DNA from: Ruminococcus sp. UBA1409
GTDB taxonomy: Bacteria > Bacillota > Clostridia > Oscillospirales > Ruminococcaceae
Direction: 5' to 3'
Length of the DNA stretch: 64,000 nt
Assembly (NCBI GenBank): GCA_002305045.1
Contig: DBPX01000005.1
Coordinates: 62,001 to 126,000 of the forward strand
A program made the translations under genes and the position numbers. This document shows positions 15,831 to 24,446 of this stretch, one piece after another (the first letter of the stretch is position 1; each line of letters opens with the position of its first letter). Below the pieces are notes generated by a model. That model saw nothing but the letters and a program-made list of their open reading frames with translations, was not told the DNA's origin and did not search any database.

Positions 15831-16514
15831 GTGAGAGAAAGCATACTTACCATACCGATAAACGAGATATTCGAGCCGAAAGAGGGCTGCCCGATATGCA
15901 GAATGAGGGATATACTGGAAAAGAGGACGGTCGATTACATAATGGGAGCCGCTATGATGGAGCCGGATGTGAGAATCGAGACAAACCGCCTCGGCTTCTG
16001 TCATACCCATTTTGAGCAGATGCTGGAAAAGAAGAACAGGCTCTCTCTTGCCCTCATGCTCCAGACACATCTTGAGGAGCTTAACAAGGAGGTCTTTTCC
16101 AAAAAGGGGCTGTTTGAGCCTAGGGCGAGGCGTCAGCAGCTTATAAAGGCGAGAAACGAGAGCTGCTTTGTCTGCTCGAAGGTTGAATGGGCGATGCAAA
16201 GGCTTATGGTCACGGTCTTTGATATGTTTGAGAACTCCAAGGACTTTGCAAAGCTGTATTCCGAGCAGGAGTATATCTGTATGCCGCACTGCGAGCAGCT
16301 TATATACGCCGCAGACTCCGCTCTCAACAAAAGGGTGCAAGCAGACTTTAAGGACATTACAAAGGAGCTTTCCGGCAGGTACGCAGCGGCTTTATATGAG
16401 GATGTATCCCATTTTTGCAGGATGTTTGACTACAGAAACTCCGGCAAGGACGCCGACTGGGGCAACTCCAGGGACTCTGTTGAAAGAGCGATACGCTTTT
16501 TGACCTCGAGATAG
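15831..16514 (+). CDS. DUF6062 family protein with paired cysteines
   Basis: 227 residues from GTG 15831. Cys/His clusters CPICRM (near 20), GFCHTHF (near 62), CFVCSKVEWAMQRL (near 112) and YICMPHCEQL (near 147) suggest two metal-binding sites in a helical protein. The sequence matches the Clostridia family DUF6062, function unknown. There is no signal peptide or membrane segment. It is monocistronic; the ribosome site is weak. Confidence 0.7.
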   Translation: MRESILTIPINEIFEPKEGCPICRMRDILEKRTVDYIMGAAMMEPDVRIETNRLGFCHTHFEQMLEKKNRLSLALMLQTHLEELNKEVFSKKGLFEPRARRQQLIKARNESCFVCSKVEWAMQRLMVTVFDMFENSKDFAKLYSEQEYICMPHCEQLIYAADSALNKRVQADFKDITKELSGRYAAALYEDVSHFCRMFDYRNSGKDADWGNSRDSVERAIRFLTSR

Positions 16515-16725
16515 CCTTGGAGCGGATAAAATGCATAATAGTCCTTAAAATCGTACTTTAAGCTAAGAGACCGGCGATTCTCCGTGGGATTTTAAAAAAT
16601 CGGGAAAAATTTATCCTTGATGCGGGCGACGGTTTTCTGCGGGTTTGCGGCTTTGCCGGCGCAATACTCATAAAAAGCTGTGAATATCGGTTTTTGACGC
16701 CCTGTATAAGTTGAAGATACTGACA

Positions 16726-16852
16726 GTTGAAAAGTAGATTCGCATGAAACCGTGGGGTTTGTCAACATTTCAACCTAGTTTTCAACATTCAAGCTCCCCT
16801 CAGGATGAAGCTTTCAACACTTTCAACCGAGTTTTCAACAGGGAGGTTGAAA
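16726..16852. repeat. Cluster of seven TTTCAAC heptamers
   Basis: Exact TTTCAAC occurs at 16768, 16780, 16812, 16821 and 16833, and its complement GTTGAAA at 16726 and 16846. Two pairs form near-identical 20-nt units (16768-16787 and 16821-16840, one mismatch). The region 16515-17249 has no convincing gene; this cluster and the promoters listed next are what I see in it. Confidence 0.75.
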
Positions 16853-16875
16853 AATCCCTATACGGCTTGTATATA
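16847..16875 (+). promoter_or_regulatory. Candidate promoter overlapping the last TTTCAAC box
   Basis: TTGAAA at 16847-16852, 17-nt spacer, TATATA at 16870-16875. The -35 box is part of a GTTGAAA heptamer. No ORF follows closely, so it would make a non-coding leader or small RNA. A weak AGAGTT/AACTCT hairpin lies near 16950. Confidence 0.4.
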
Positions 16876-17074
16876 GATTCTTATGTATCAGGAGTAAATA
16901 AAAGTCAGCCTTAGCCAAAACCCGGTGAAAAAACCTCTGCGGCCCAGAGTTAAAAACTCTTGTGCCCGAGCTTAAAATCCCCTGAGACTGCACCCTCCAA
17001 GCAGAAACGGAGCGTATCGCCGCTTTAAATTTTAAAAATAATTGTTATAAGCTCTTTTCTTTCACGGGAAATTA

Positions 17075-17083
17075 TGATATAAT
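17075..17083 (+). promoter_or_regulatory. Extended -10 promoter upstream of rlmB
   Basis: TGATATAAT at 17075-17083 is an extended -10 (TGN-TATAAT); no good -35 is present. An imperfect inverted repeat follows at 17084-17113. The leader to rlmB would be about 160 nt. Confidence 0.55.
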
Positions 17084-17249
17084 AAGCTCAAAAGCGAAGT
17101 TTTTAAGCTTATTTTTTCAGTCTAGCATAATGAGCTCATCGCCTGGGAGGGCTTACCTCGCAGGCTTGAATGGATAAAGCTGCCGGAATCAGCGGCAGTT
17201 TAACGGGGACGGAGGGCTTTGCCGGCGTCCCGGTCAGGTGAAAGGCGAT

Positions 17250-18068
17250 ATGAACAACAGCATTAAAAACAGCCGGGAGGCTAACAGCGCCGTCTTGGGC
17301 AGCCGTGAGGAAGCGTCCGACAGGCAGATAATAATAGGCAGAAATCCCGTCGCCGAGGCTATAAAGTCTGGCAAAGATATAGACATCATCTATGTCAACA
17401 GGGACGGCGGAGGCTCGCTTTCAAACATAGTAAGGCTTGCCAGGGAAAAGGGCCTTGTGATAAAGGAGACGACTCAGAAAAGGCTTTCTGAGCTTGCGGG
17501 AGGGGATTCTCACCAGGGAGTCGTGGCGACTGTGGCGTGCGCCGCATATTCGGATATCGAGGACATTCTGGAGCTTGCAAAGTCTCGTGGGGAGGACCCG
17601 TTTATAATACTCTGCGACGGTATCGAGGACCCTCACAACCTGGGAGCTATAATAAGGACGGCGGAGTGTGCGGGAGCGCACGGGATAGTACTTCCCAAGC
17701 GCCGCTCGGCGTCACTGGGACAGACGGTCTTTAAGACCTCCGCAGGAGCCGCAAGCTGGCTTCCCGTGGCAAGGGTTTCAAACATCCCCCAGGCTATAGA
17801 CAGGCTCAAGGAGCTTGGAATATGGATATACGGAACCGACGCCTCAGGAAGCCTGTGCTACAGCACCTCGCTTTTAGGTCCGATAGCGCTTGTTATCGGC
17901 TCGGAGGGAAACGGCATCGGGCGTCTTACAGCCTCCAAGTGCGACGGTATGCTCAGCGTCCCGCTTATGGGCAGGATAACCTCGCTCAACGCCTCGGTAG
18001 CGGCAGGCGTGTTTATGTATGAAATATTACGGCAAAGAAATATTAACTCTGGAAAGGAGAGCCGATGA
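17250..18068 (+). CDS. rlmB: 23S rRNA (guanosine-2'-O-)-methyltransferase RlmB (SpoU family)
   Basis: 272 residues from ATG 17250, which follows AAAGG by 4 nt; the GTG at 17238 has no ribosome site. The N-terminal substrate-binding domain (IIIGRNPVAEAIKSG, DSHQGVVA) is followed by the SPOUT knot with DGIEDPHNLGAIIRTAECAGAHG, VIGSEGNGI and LMGRITSLNASVAAGVFMYE. It methylates G2251 in the 23S peptidyl-transferase loop. The membrane ATPase-like gene begins 15-21 nt downstream and is probably co-transcribed. Confidence 0.92.
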   Translation: MNNSIKNSREANSAVLGSREEASDRQIIIGRNPVAEAIKSGKDIDIIYVNRDGGGSLSNIVRLAREKGLVIKETTQKRLSELAGGDSHQGVVATVACAAYSDIEDILELAKSRGEDPFIILCDGIEDPHNLGAIIRTAECAGAHGIVLPKRRSASLGQTVFKTSAGAASWLPVARVSNIPQAIDRLKELGIWIYGTDASGSLCYSTSLLGPIALVIGSEGNGIGRLTASKCDGMLSVPLMGRITSLNASVAAGVFMYEILRQRNINSGKESR

Positions 18069-18088
18069 CAGCTCGGCGGTAGTTGGTA

Positions 18089-20689
18089 ATGGCTGATAAC
18101 AATCTGTCTGTTGAAAAGATAATAGAGCAGTATTCAAACAGGTCCCGCAGCAAAAGCTCCTCGGATTTCGATGTCGACGCATTTTTGGAGAGCCTTGACA
18201 AGGGCGGCAGGAAAACGGCTCAGAAAACCGAGATGATAGAGGATGTCCTCGAAATAGGGGACAACAGCCTTGTCGTCCAGCCTGCGGAGGAGTACGGGGA
18301 GCAAGGCGGGTCTGATGCGCCTTCGGATTCAAAGGCAAGCCCTTCGGACGGCGGCGAGAGGGTCCTTAAGGCTAATCCCGCCTCGGTCGGGCTGACTGCT
18401 CCCAGGATAAAGCCCCAGATAGACAGGGAGGCTGTAAGCCCCGAGCCTATAGAGGGAATAAGGGTCGGGGAGGCTATGTCTCCCGATAAAATAAATGCCT
18501 CGGCGGTCAACGATAACAAGCCGGCTGACGGCGAGGCAAAAGGCGGCTCCCCGGCGGCAGAGAATACGGCGAAGAGTTCCCAGTCCGCCCAAAGCGGCAC
18601 GGAGCCTGATAAAAAGCCCCAGGATGCGCAAAAAAAGCCTCACGGCATAAGACCGGTAGAGGGCAAAAACTCGGACGAGTCCATAATGAACGAGCTTATA
18701 AGGCTCAAAAACGAGCGTGGGACAAGAAAGCCGGTACAAAAGCAGACGCCTCCCGTGAACAGGGCGTCGATTGGCGATATAGACCTTAATCTTGGCAAGA
18801 AGGTAATCCCCAACACCGAGATGGGAATTGACGAGAACGCCTCCGAGGAGGAAAAGCTAGCCTATCTCAACGCAAAGCGCAGGGAGAGGGTCAAGCAGCT
18901 AGTCGAGGAGGAAGATGAGCAAAAGGAGCCCTCCTCGCCGGACGAGTTTGAAAGATTCGACCAGGCTGATAAAAAGGCGGCGTCGATAGCCGGCCTCAAG
19001 GCGAGCCTTATAGCCAGGCTGTGCATACTCCTTGTAACAGGGCTTGTAAGCGGATATCTGACGGTCGCTAAGGACATAGGGCTTCCCGTGATACAATCCC
19101 TTATACAGACAAATACCTTCCTGTTTGTGAATGTGGTTTTGGGTCTTGCGGCGAGCTTTGTTGTCTCCCTGACGGTCATGAGGGTCGGAATAGTAAAGCT
19201 TTTCACCATGAAGGCGGACAGTGACAGCCTTGCGGCGGTCTCTACGATTTTTGCAATAATCTCGGCGATTGCTCTGCTTGGGGACACCGAGCTTGCCCAG
19301 ACCAGGGCGGCTCATGTCTACATCTGCGCCGCAATCTTCGGGCTGTTTATAAACACCGTAGGAAAGCTCCTTATAATAACCAGAACGGAAAGAAACTTTA
19401 AGTATGTCTCCGGAGGGTACTCTAAGTACGCAGCCGTTCATATCGACGACGACGAGATTGCATGCAAGTTCACCAAGGGGGCGCTCACAGATTTTCCCTC
19501 TCTTGCGACCTCTAGAAAGACAGAATTTGTAAGAGACTTCATAAAAAACAGCTACAGCGCAGACATGACAGATTCGTTCTGCAGGCTTTTCGTCCCGATA
19601 ATAACCGGCATAGCGCTCCTTATAGGGGTGGTATCCTTCTTCACCGCTCCCGAGCAGGCGGCGCTTGTCAGTCAGAAGCTCTTAATAGCTCTTGCCAACG
19701 CCTCTGGAGTGATGACGGTATGCTCCTGCGCCGGCATGATGCTTGTCACAAACATTCCGCTTGCCAGGGCGTCAAAGAAGTATCTTCAGTCCTCTGCGGT
19801 GATGCTCGGGTACTCTGCCGTCGAGCAGTTTTCTGATGTCAACTCGGTGCTCGTCGACGCCGTAGACCTCTTCCCGGACGGCATGGTGGAAATAGTAAAC
19901 CTGAAGCCGGCGAGAAACTATCCTATCGAGGAGGGTATACTTTTCGCAGCCTCGCTTTGCTGTCAGACCGAGAGCATCCTAAAGCCCGCCTTCTACAAGA
20001 TGATAAGGGGCAAGACGGATATGCTCTATGCCGTCGAGAGCTACATCTGTGAGGACGGTCTTGGAATATCCGGCTGGATAGAGAATAAAAGGGTGCTTTT
20101 TGGAAACCGTACACTCATGGAGAGCCACTCTATAGAGGGACTTCCCACTCCCCAGAAGGAGGCTGAGTACTCCAAGGGCGACGGGCTTGTATACCTGTCG
20201 ATAGGCGGCCATGTAGCCATGATATTCATAGTCAGGACAATCGCCTCGGTGTCTGTATCAAGGGCGCTCAGGGAGCTAGAGAGGCAGGGCGTCACCGTGA
20301 TACTAAGGTCGGTGGATTCCCTTTTGAGCATAACAAGACTGTCAGAGCTGTTTAATGTCTCCCCCAACTGCTTCAAGCTACTCCCGTTCAGGTATCACTC
20401 TGAGTACGACTCCCAGACCTCCTATGTCGACGAGGTGTCCTCTCCCATGGTATTTTCCGGCAGGTTTGAGTCGCTTATCATGCTCATAATCGGGGCTAAG
20501 AGGCTCCAGCGCTCCGCCGCCGTCGGAGTGACCGTCCAGGTGCTCTCGGCTGTCATAGGAGTGGTGCTTTGTGCAATCTTTGCGATTCTAGGCTCCTTCG
20601 GAACAGTTTTTTCGGGCACGGTGGCTCTGTGCTATCTTGCGCTCTGGACGCTTATTACAGCCCTCTGCCAGACCGTTCTTAAAGCCTAG
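18089..20689 (+). CDS. Degenerate P1B-type ATPase-like membrane protein
   Basis: 866 residues from ATG 18089 (TTG 18083 also possible). Positions below count from the TTG. Residues 1-300 are low-complexity and highly charged. Membrane segments follow near 307-327, 343-366, 383-400, 410-432, 502-520 and 535-556, with a C-terminal pair near 812-862. CRLFVPIITGIALL (500-513) and MTVCSCAGMMLVTN (544-557) align with the VPIVIGIA and CPC segments of P1B metal ATPases. VLVDAVDLFPDG (589-600) aligns with VVFDKTGTLTEG, keeping one Asp but losing KTGT. No TGES or GDGxND is visible. It is therefore likely not an ion pump. Its function is unknown. Confidence 0.65.
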   Translation: MADNNLSVEKIIEQYSNRSRSKSSSDFDVDAFLESLDKGGRKTAQKTEMIEDVLEIGDNSLVVQPAEEYGEQGGSDAPSDSKASPSDGGERVLKANPASVGLTAPRIKPQIDREAVSPEPIEGIRVGEAMSPDKINASAVNDNKPADGEAKGGSPAAENTAKSSQSAQSGTEPDKKPQDAQKKPHGIRPVEGKNSDESIMNELIRLKNERGTRKPVQKQTPPVNRASIGDIDLNLGKKVIPNTEMGIDENASEEEKLAYLNAKRRERVKQLVEEEDEQKEPSSPDEFERFDQADKKAASIAGLKASLIARLCILLVTGLVSGYLTVAKDIGLPVIQSLIQTNTFLFVNVVLGLAASFVVSLTVMRVGIVKLFTMKADSDSLAAVSTIFAIISAIALLGDTELAQTRAAHVYICAAIFGLFINTVGKLLIITRTERNFKYVSGGYSKYAAVHIDDDEIACKFTKGALTDFPSLATSRKTEFVRDFIKNSYSADMTDSFCRLFVPIITGIALLIGVVSFFTAPEQAALVSQKLLIALANASGVMTVCSCAGMMLVTNIPLARASKKYLQSSAVMLGYSAVEQFSDVNSVLVDAVDLFPDGMVEIVNLKPARNYPIEEGILFAASLCCQTESILKPAFYKMIRGKTDMLYAVESYICEDGLGISGWIENKRVLFGNRTLMESHSIEGLPTPQKEAEYSKGDGLVYLSIGGHVAMIFIVRTIASVSVSRALRELERQGVTVILRSVDSLLSITRLSELFNVSPNCFKLLPFRYHSEYDSQTSYVDEVSSPMVFSGRFESLIMLIIGAKRLQRSAAVGVTVQVLSAVIGVVLCAIFAILGSFGTVFSGTVALCYLALWTLITALCQTVLKA

Positions 20690-20819
20690 GCTATGGGTTT
20701 TCCTGGCAAAACGCAATTTTTCAGGGCTAAATTTTGTATTGTATACAGAAGGCTTCCTGCTGAAAGGCTGGGGGATTTCGGCGCTGTGAGGCGTCTTTAA
20801 ATATGAAGGAGATATTTAG

Positions 20820-22619
20820 ATGATGATAAAAAGCAGTCGTAAGCTAAAACCGATTATCCTTTTTCTGGCGGCAGTGATTCTTATTGCCGCTCTTTGCTCC
20901 TGCGGGGAGTCAGAAAGGACCCCGTCGGACGGCAGCATTTCAGTAAGCGCCGACGACCAGCCGGAGCAGCTGCCTCCTGCCGAGGACAGTATCGACTACT
21001 CAACCCTCCCGGGAAGGATAATAAAGCTTCTTGAGGACGATTCCGTAAGCTTTACCTTAGGGGACGCCGAGGACTCGCAGGATGGCTACGGAATGCTTGA
21101 CAGCACCACGATAACCCTTGAAAACGGTGGCTTTATATACCTGTCGAGATTTGACAGCGCACAGAGCGCCTCGGCGTATTCTGGGTATTTTGACGAGACA
21201 GGCTCAAGCTTCCAGAGTCCCGAGGAGACAAAGGTAAATCTTTACTCCCAGCCGGTCATCTTCTGGGCTAAGGAGGAGTATGTTATATGCTACAGCGCAA
21301 TAGACGGCGAGCTGTATGTCCCTCTTTGCTCCCTGCTGGGAAATCCCTTCGCAGGGCAGGGAAGCTTCTTCCCGGACAAGCCTGGGGTCTTTGACGACAA
21401 GAGCATCGACACCGTTACGCTTGCCGTAAACGCCCTTGACAGCCTGGGAACCGAGTACACCTCCGAGGTCTACGACATCGAGCCGGGAGACGGCAGCCTC
21501 GGCGCATTAAGCGAGCATTACTACGAGATATCAAACGGCGACTCCCTCAGCGTGGTGACCTTTGAAGGCGAGGATAAGTCCCAGCAATATATAAACGGCT
21601 TCAGCGACGACGGTCTTATCTGGAACGACGGCTCTGTGACGGTAGACCTTGACTATGGCGGAGCCGTCCACATATGGCTCAGGGGAAGCGAGGTCATATC
21701 CTATCGCTCCGAAACGGGCGAGCATCTTTGGACAATGAACCGCTACTTCGGCTACGAGGCTGTCGGAGCTGGGTACGACTACTATCGTCCGCAGTACGCC
21801 GCCGGGCTGACAGAGGCTCTTGACCAAGCGGGAGTGGAGTACAAGGTCAGAAGGGCTGTTGCCATGCAGAACCCGATTTATATGTATCAGCCGGTGTCTA
21901 TATGCATGGTTGACGCCGGGGACGCCGGGGTAATATATCTTAGCTGCTTCCAGGACGAGAGCGTTGCGCTCGACCACGCCTCGAGATTCTCAGCCGACGG
22001 AAGATTCTACACAGGTCTTGAGGGGATGAGCAGCATCACAATAGGCTTCGGCAGGGAGTATCCGATACACCTTTTCAGAAGCAGTGAGGTGGTTGTTGAA
22101 TACTCTGCCAAGAGCGAGGAGCTTTTAGGAATACTTGAGGGAGTATTCGGAGCGGAGTTTGCGGGTCCTGCGGCGGTCTCCGGGGATGACTACTACGCAG
22201 TAGAGTACACAGCCTCCTTTGTGAGGACCTACGGCGACCTTGGGGACACTCAGCTTCCCAGCCATCAGTATGTAATAATCCGCTCGAGGGAGGAGCTTGA
22301 CGGCTTTTACAACAGCTTCAGCGGCATGCTTAACCTTGAAAGGAGCGAGGATATTGGCTTCCTAGACTACGCCGATGACTTCGACGACGCCTACTTTGAA
22401 AACGGAACGCTGATACTAATAACGCTCAGCGAGCCGTCCGGCTCGATAAGCCATGTAGTTGACGGCGTCAACAAAAACCCGGACGGGAGCTACAGCGTAT
22501 ATATCCACAGGGTTGTCCCCGAGGCAGGGACAGATGATATCGCTATCTGGCAGCTGTTTTTGGGTCTTGAAAGCGAGAAGCTAGGCCCTCTTGAGAATGT
22601 GGATATCGTGATAGGCTGA
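20820..22619 (+). CDS. Lipoprotein with three tandem repeats
   Basis: 599 residues. It has a lipoprotein signal (lipobox LCSC, Cys28). Three related segments, about 62-178, 196-312 and 326-448, share a plan: a short helix, a FIYLSRF / VHIWLRG / VIYLSCF strand, and a pattern ending in a FG-FAG or similar turn. The C-terminal domain (458-599, YVIIRSREELDGFY) is distinct and slightly recalls PrcB-like domains. It is exported and membrane-tethered. No known function is recognised. The ribosome site GAAGGAGA precedes the start. Confidence 0.6.
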   Translation: MMIKSSRKLKPIILFLAAVILIAALCSCGESERTPSDGSISVSADDQPEQLPPAEDSIDYSTLPGRIIKLLEDDSVSFTLGDAEDSQDGYGMLDSTTITLENGGFIYLSRFDSAQSASAYSGYFDETGSSFQSPEETKVNLYSQPVIFWAKEEYVICYSAIDGELYVPLCSLLGNPFAGQGSFFPDKPGVFDDKSIDTVTLAVNALDSLGTEYTSEVYDIEPGDGSLGALSEHYYEISNGDSLSVVTFEGEDKSQQYINGFSDDGLIWNDGSVTVDLDYGGAVHIWLRGSEVISYRSETGEHLWTMNRYFGYEAVGAGYDYYRPQYAAGLTEALDQAGVEYKVRRAVAMQNPIYMYQPVSICMVDAGDAGVIYLSCFQDESVALDHASRFSADGRFYTGLEGMSSITIGFGREYPIHLFRSSEVVVEYSAKSEELLGILEGVFGAEFAGPAAVSGDDYYAVEYTASFVRTYGDLGDTQLPSHQYVIIRSREELDGFYNSFSGMLNLERSEDIGFLDYADDFDDAYFENGTLILITLSEPSGSISHVVDGVNKNPDGSYSVYIHRVVPEAGTDDIAIWQLFLGLESEKLGPLENVDIVIG

Positions 22620-22750
22620 CGGCGTAGGGACATGCCGCACTCTGTCCGGGAGTTATACAGGCATTATAAAATACAGGAAATAATCAAGCCGACTGCGGTT
22701 AAAAGCTCGAGCCGGCTTGTATTATGGAGAGGAGAGTCCAGGTAAAATAT

Positions 22751-23869
22751 ATGCTACTTATTGACGAACTTAGCCGCAGGCTTCAGGAGTACCGCCCCAA
22801 GCTTGACGAGCTGCACTCTGTTTTGAATATCGACGCCGCAAGGCAGGAGCTTGAGCAGCTTCACAACAAGGCGGCGGAACCGGGCTTTTGGGACAATATG
22901 GAAAGATCTCAGAAGATACTCCAGAGGACAAAGAGCCTTGAGACATCCATAGAAAACGACAGGAAGCTGTTTTCCCAGGCAGAGGACATCTCGACGATGA
23001 TTGAGATGTACGGCGAGGAAAACGACGAGGAGCTTTTGCAGGAGATAAAGAGCGAGCTTGAGAGCTTCTGCCTTATGATAGACAAGCTGACCCTCTCGAC
23101 GCTTCTCACCGGGGAGTATGACAGCTCGAACGCAATACTTAACCTCCACGCAGGAGCGGGAGGAACCGAGGCTCAGGACTGGACCGAGATGCTTCTTAGG
23201 ATGTATGTCCACTGGGGAGAGCAGCACGGCTACAAGGTCTCGGTGCTTGACTCGCTGGACGGCGGCGACGCCGGAATAAAGAGCGCCTCGGTGATATTCG
23301 AGGGCGAGAACGCCTACGGCTATCTAAAGAGCGAGGCGGGAGTCCACCGCCTGGTGAGAATATCCCCCTTCGACGCCTCCGGCTCAAGGCACACCTCATT
23401 TTCTGCCGTAGAGGTCATGCCGGAGATAGACGAGGACATGAGCGTTGAGATACGCCCGGAGGACATAAAGATGGATGTTTTCAGGTCCTCGGGAGCGGGA
23501 GGTCAGCACATAAACAAGACCTCCTCGGCGGTCAGGCTTACGCATATTCCTACCGGGATAGTAACCTCCTGTCAGACGCAAAGGAGTCAGGTCCAGAACC
23601 GTGAATATGCCATGAAGCTGCTTGTTGCAAAGCTTGTGGAGATAAAGGAAAGGGAGCATCTTGCAAGGATAGAGGACATCAAGGGAGTCCAGAAGGAGAT
23701 AGCCTGGGGCTCGCAGATACGTTCCTATGTCTTTATGCCCTACACACTTGTCAAGGACCACAGGACGGGCTATGAAAACGGAAATGTCCAGGCTGTAATG
23801 GACGGCGACCTCGACGGCTTCATAAACGCCTATCTTAAGGCGCTGTCAAATAACACTCTGGAAAAATAG
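22751..23869 (+). CDS. prfB: Peptide chain release factor 2
   Basis: 372 residues from ATG 22751 (an in-frame ATG at 22724 has no ribosome site). The stop-recognition SPF motif (RISPFDASGSRHTSF) and the catalytic GGQ (SSGAGGQHINKTSSAVR) define RF2, which reads UGA and UAA. The frame is continuous from a normal RF2 N-terminus, so the usual programmed +1 frameshift is not needed. A terminator follows at 23881. Confidence 0.93.
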   Translation: MLLIDELSRRLQEYRPKLDELHSVLNIDAARQELEQLHNKAAEPGFWDNMERSQKILQRTKSLETSIENDRKLFSQAEDISTMIEMYGEENDEELLQEIKSELESFCLMIDKLTLSTLLTGEYDSSNAILNLHAGAGGTEAQDWTEMLLRMYVHWGEQHGYKVSVLDSLDGGDAGIKSASVIFEGENAYGYLKSEAGVHRLVRISPFDASGSRHTSFSAVEVMPEIDEDMSVEIRPEDIKMDVFRSSGAGGQHINKTSSAVRLTHIPTGIVTSCQTQRSQVQNREYAMKLLVAKLVEIKEREHLARIEDIKGVQKEIAWGSQIRSYVFMPYTLVKDHRTGYENGNVQAVMDGDLDGFINAYLKALSNNTLEK

Positions 23870-23880
23870 GCGGGAAGATA

Positions 23881-23914
23881 AAGGGGTAGGCTTGCTTGGG
23901 CATACCCCTTTTCC
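23881..23914 (+). terminator. Terminator of prfB
   Basis: The stem AAGGGGTA (23881-23888) / TACCCCTT (23903-23910) is followed by TTCC in a short T-rich tail, 11 nt after the stop. Confidence 0.7.
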
Positions 23915-23963
23915 TATCCTCTTAGACAGACTGCCTTTAAGCCCCGCAAGGGCGACAGGGCAG

Positions 23964-24253
23964 GCGTCCCAGCCTGAAGCAGCACGGCGTGGCGGGTCAT
24001 GGCACCCCTGACGGGGTGCCATTTCGTGTACAGGGCGTGGGGCTGAGGCCGAAGAGCGGTATGGCAGGCTTGCTAACCCGGGCGGCAAGGGCTTGGAGTA
24101 AAGGCTGGGCAAAAGAGCCCCACGCCCGCACACGGGCTTGCCGAGGCAAGCCCCCGCCACGCCCTTGCTGCGGCTCGCCGCATGAACGCCTTTAATGCCT
24201 TGAGTCCTTCATGCGGCGGGAGAGGCGCCTTCGGCGCCGTCAGGCTGGGACGC
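23964..24253. repeat. GC-rich element bounded by 14-bp inverted repeats
   Basis: The ends GCGTCCCAGCCTGA (23964-23977) and TCAGGCTGGGACGC (24240-24253) are perfect inverted repeats. Inside are perfect nested hairpins: ATGGCACCCC/GGGGTGCCAT (23999-24022), GGGCGTGGGGCT/AGCCCCACGCCC (24033-24044 with 24116-24127), GGGCTTGCC/GGCAAGCCC (24134-24153) and GCCGCATGAA/TTCATGCGGC (24177-24217). There is no convincing ORF. It may be a MITE or structured RNA. Confidence 0.65.
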
Positions 24254-24307
24254 TGTCCGTGGAGCCGGACAGCCCCTGGGACCTAAAAAATTTTTTCTTA
24301 AAACCCC

Positions 24308-24336
24308 TTGACAACCGGCGGGGAGGAGGTTATAAT
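24308..24336 (+). promoter_or_regulatory. Consensus sigma-A promoter of the feo operon
   Basis: TTGACA at 24308-24313, 17-nt spacer, TATAAT at 24331-24336. Two operator-like palindromes begin 7 nt downstream. Confidence 0.9.
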
Positions 24337-24342
24337 GATATC

Positions 24343-24360
24343 AGTTAGCCGAGGCTAACT
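24343..24360. promoter_or_regulatory. DtxR/IdeR-like operator 1
   Basis: AGTTAGCC-GA-GGCTAACT, 8-bp arms, located at the predicted transcription start. It resembles the DtxR-family site core GTTAGCCTAACC, so metal-loaded repressor would block feo. Confidence 0.75.
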
Positions 24361-24376
24361 TTATTTGAGAGATTGA

Positions 24377-24392
24377 GTTAGTCTTAGCTAAC
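24377..24392. promoter_or_regulatory. DtxR/IdeR-like operator 2
   Basis: GTTAGT-CTTA-GCTAAC has the same 6-4-6 geometry as operator 1 with one arm mismatch, 33 bp downstream of it. Confidence 0.65.
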
Positions 24393-24446
24393 CAGCCCCG
24401 CAGAGGGGAAGCTGATAGCTATAATTTTAGTAACGGTGGTGGTAAT

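Noticed and set aside
15741..16340. 199-residue minus-strand ORF opposite the DUF6062 gene
   Set aside because: No family features; it is an antisense shadow of a gene with clear Cys motifs, promoter and family match.
16726..16875. Chromosomal replication origin
   Set aside because: No dnaA, dnaN or consensus DnaA boxes (TTATCCACA) nearby; the boxes are TTTCAAC.
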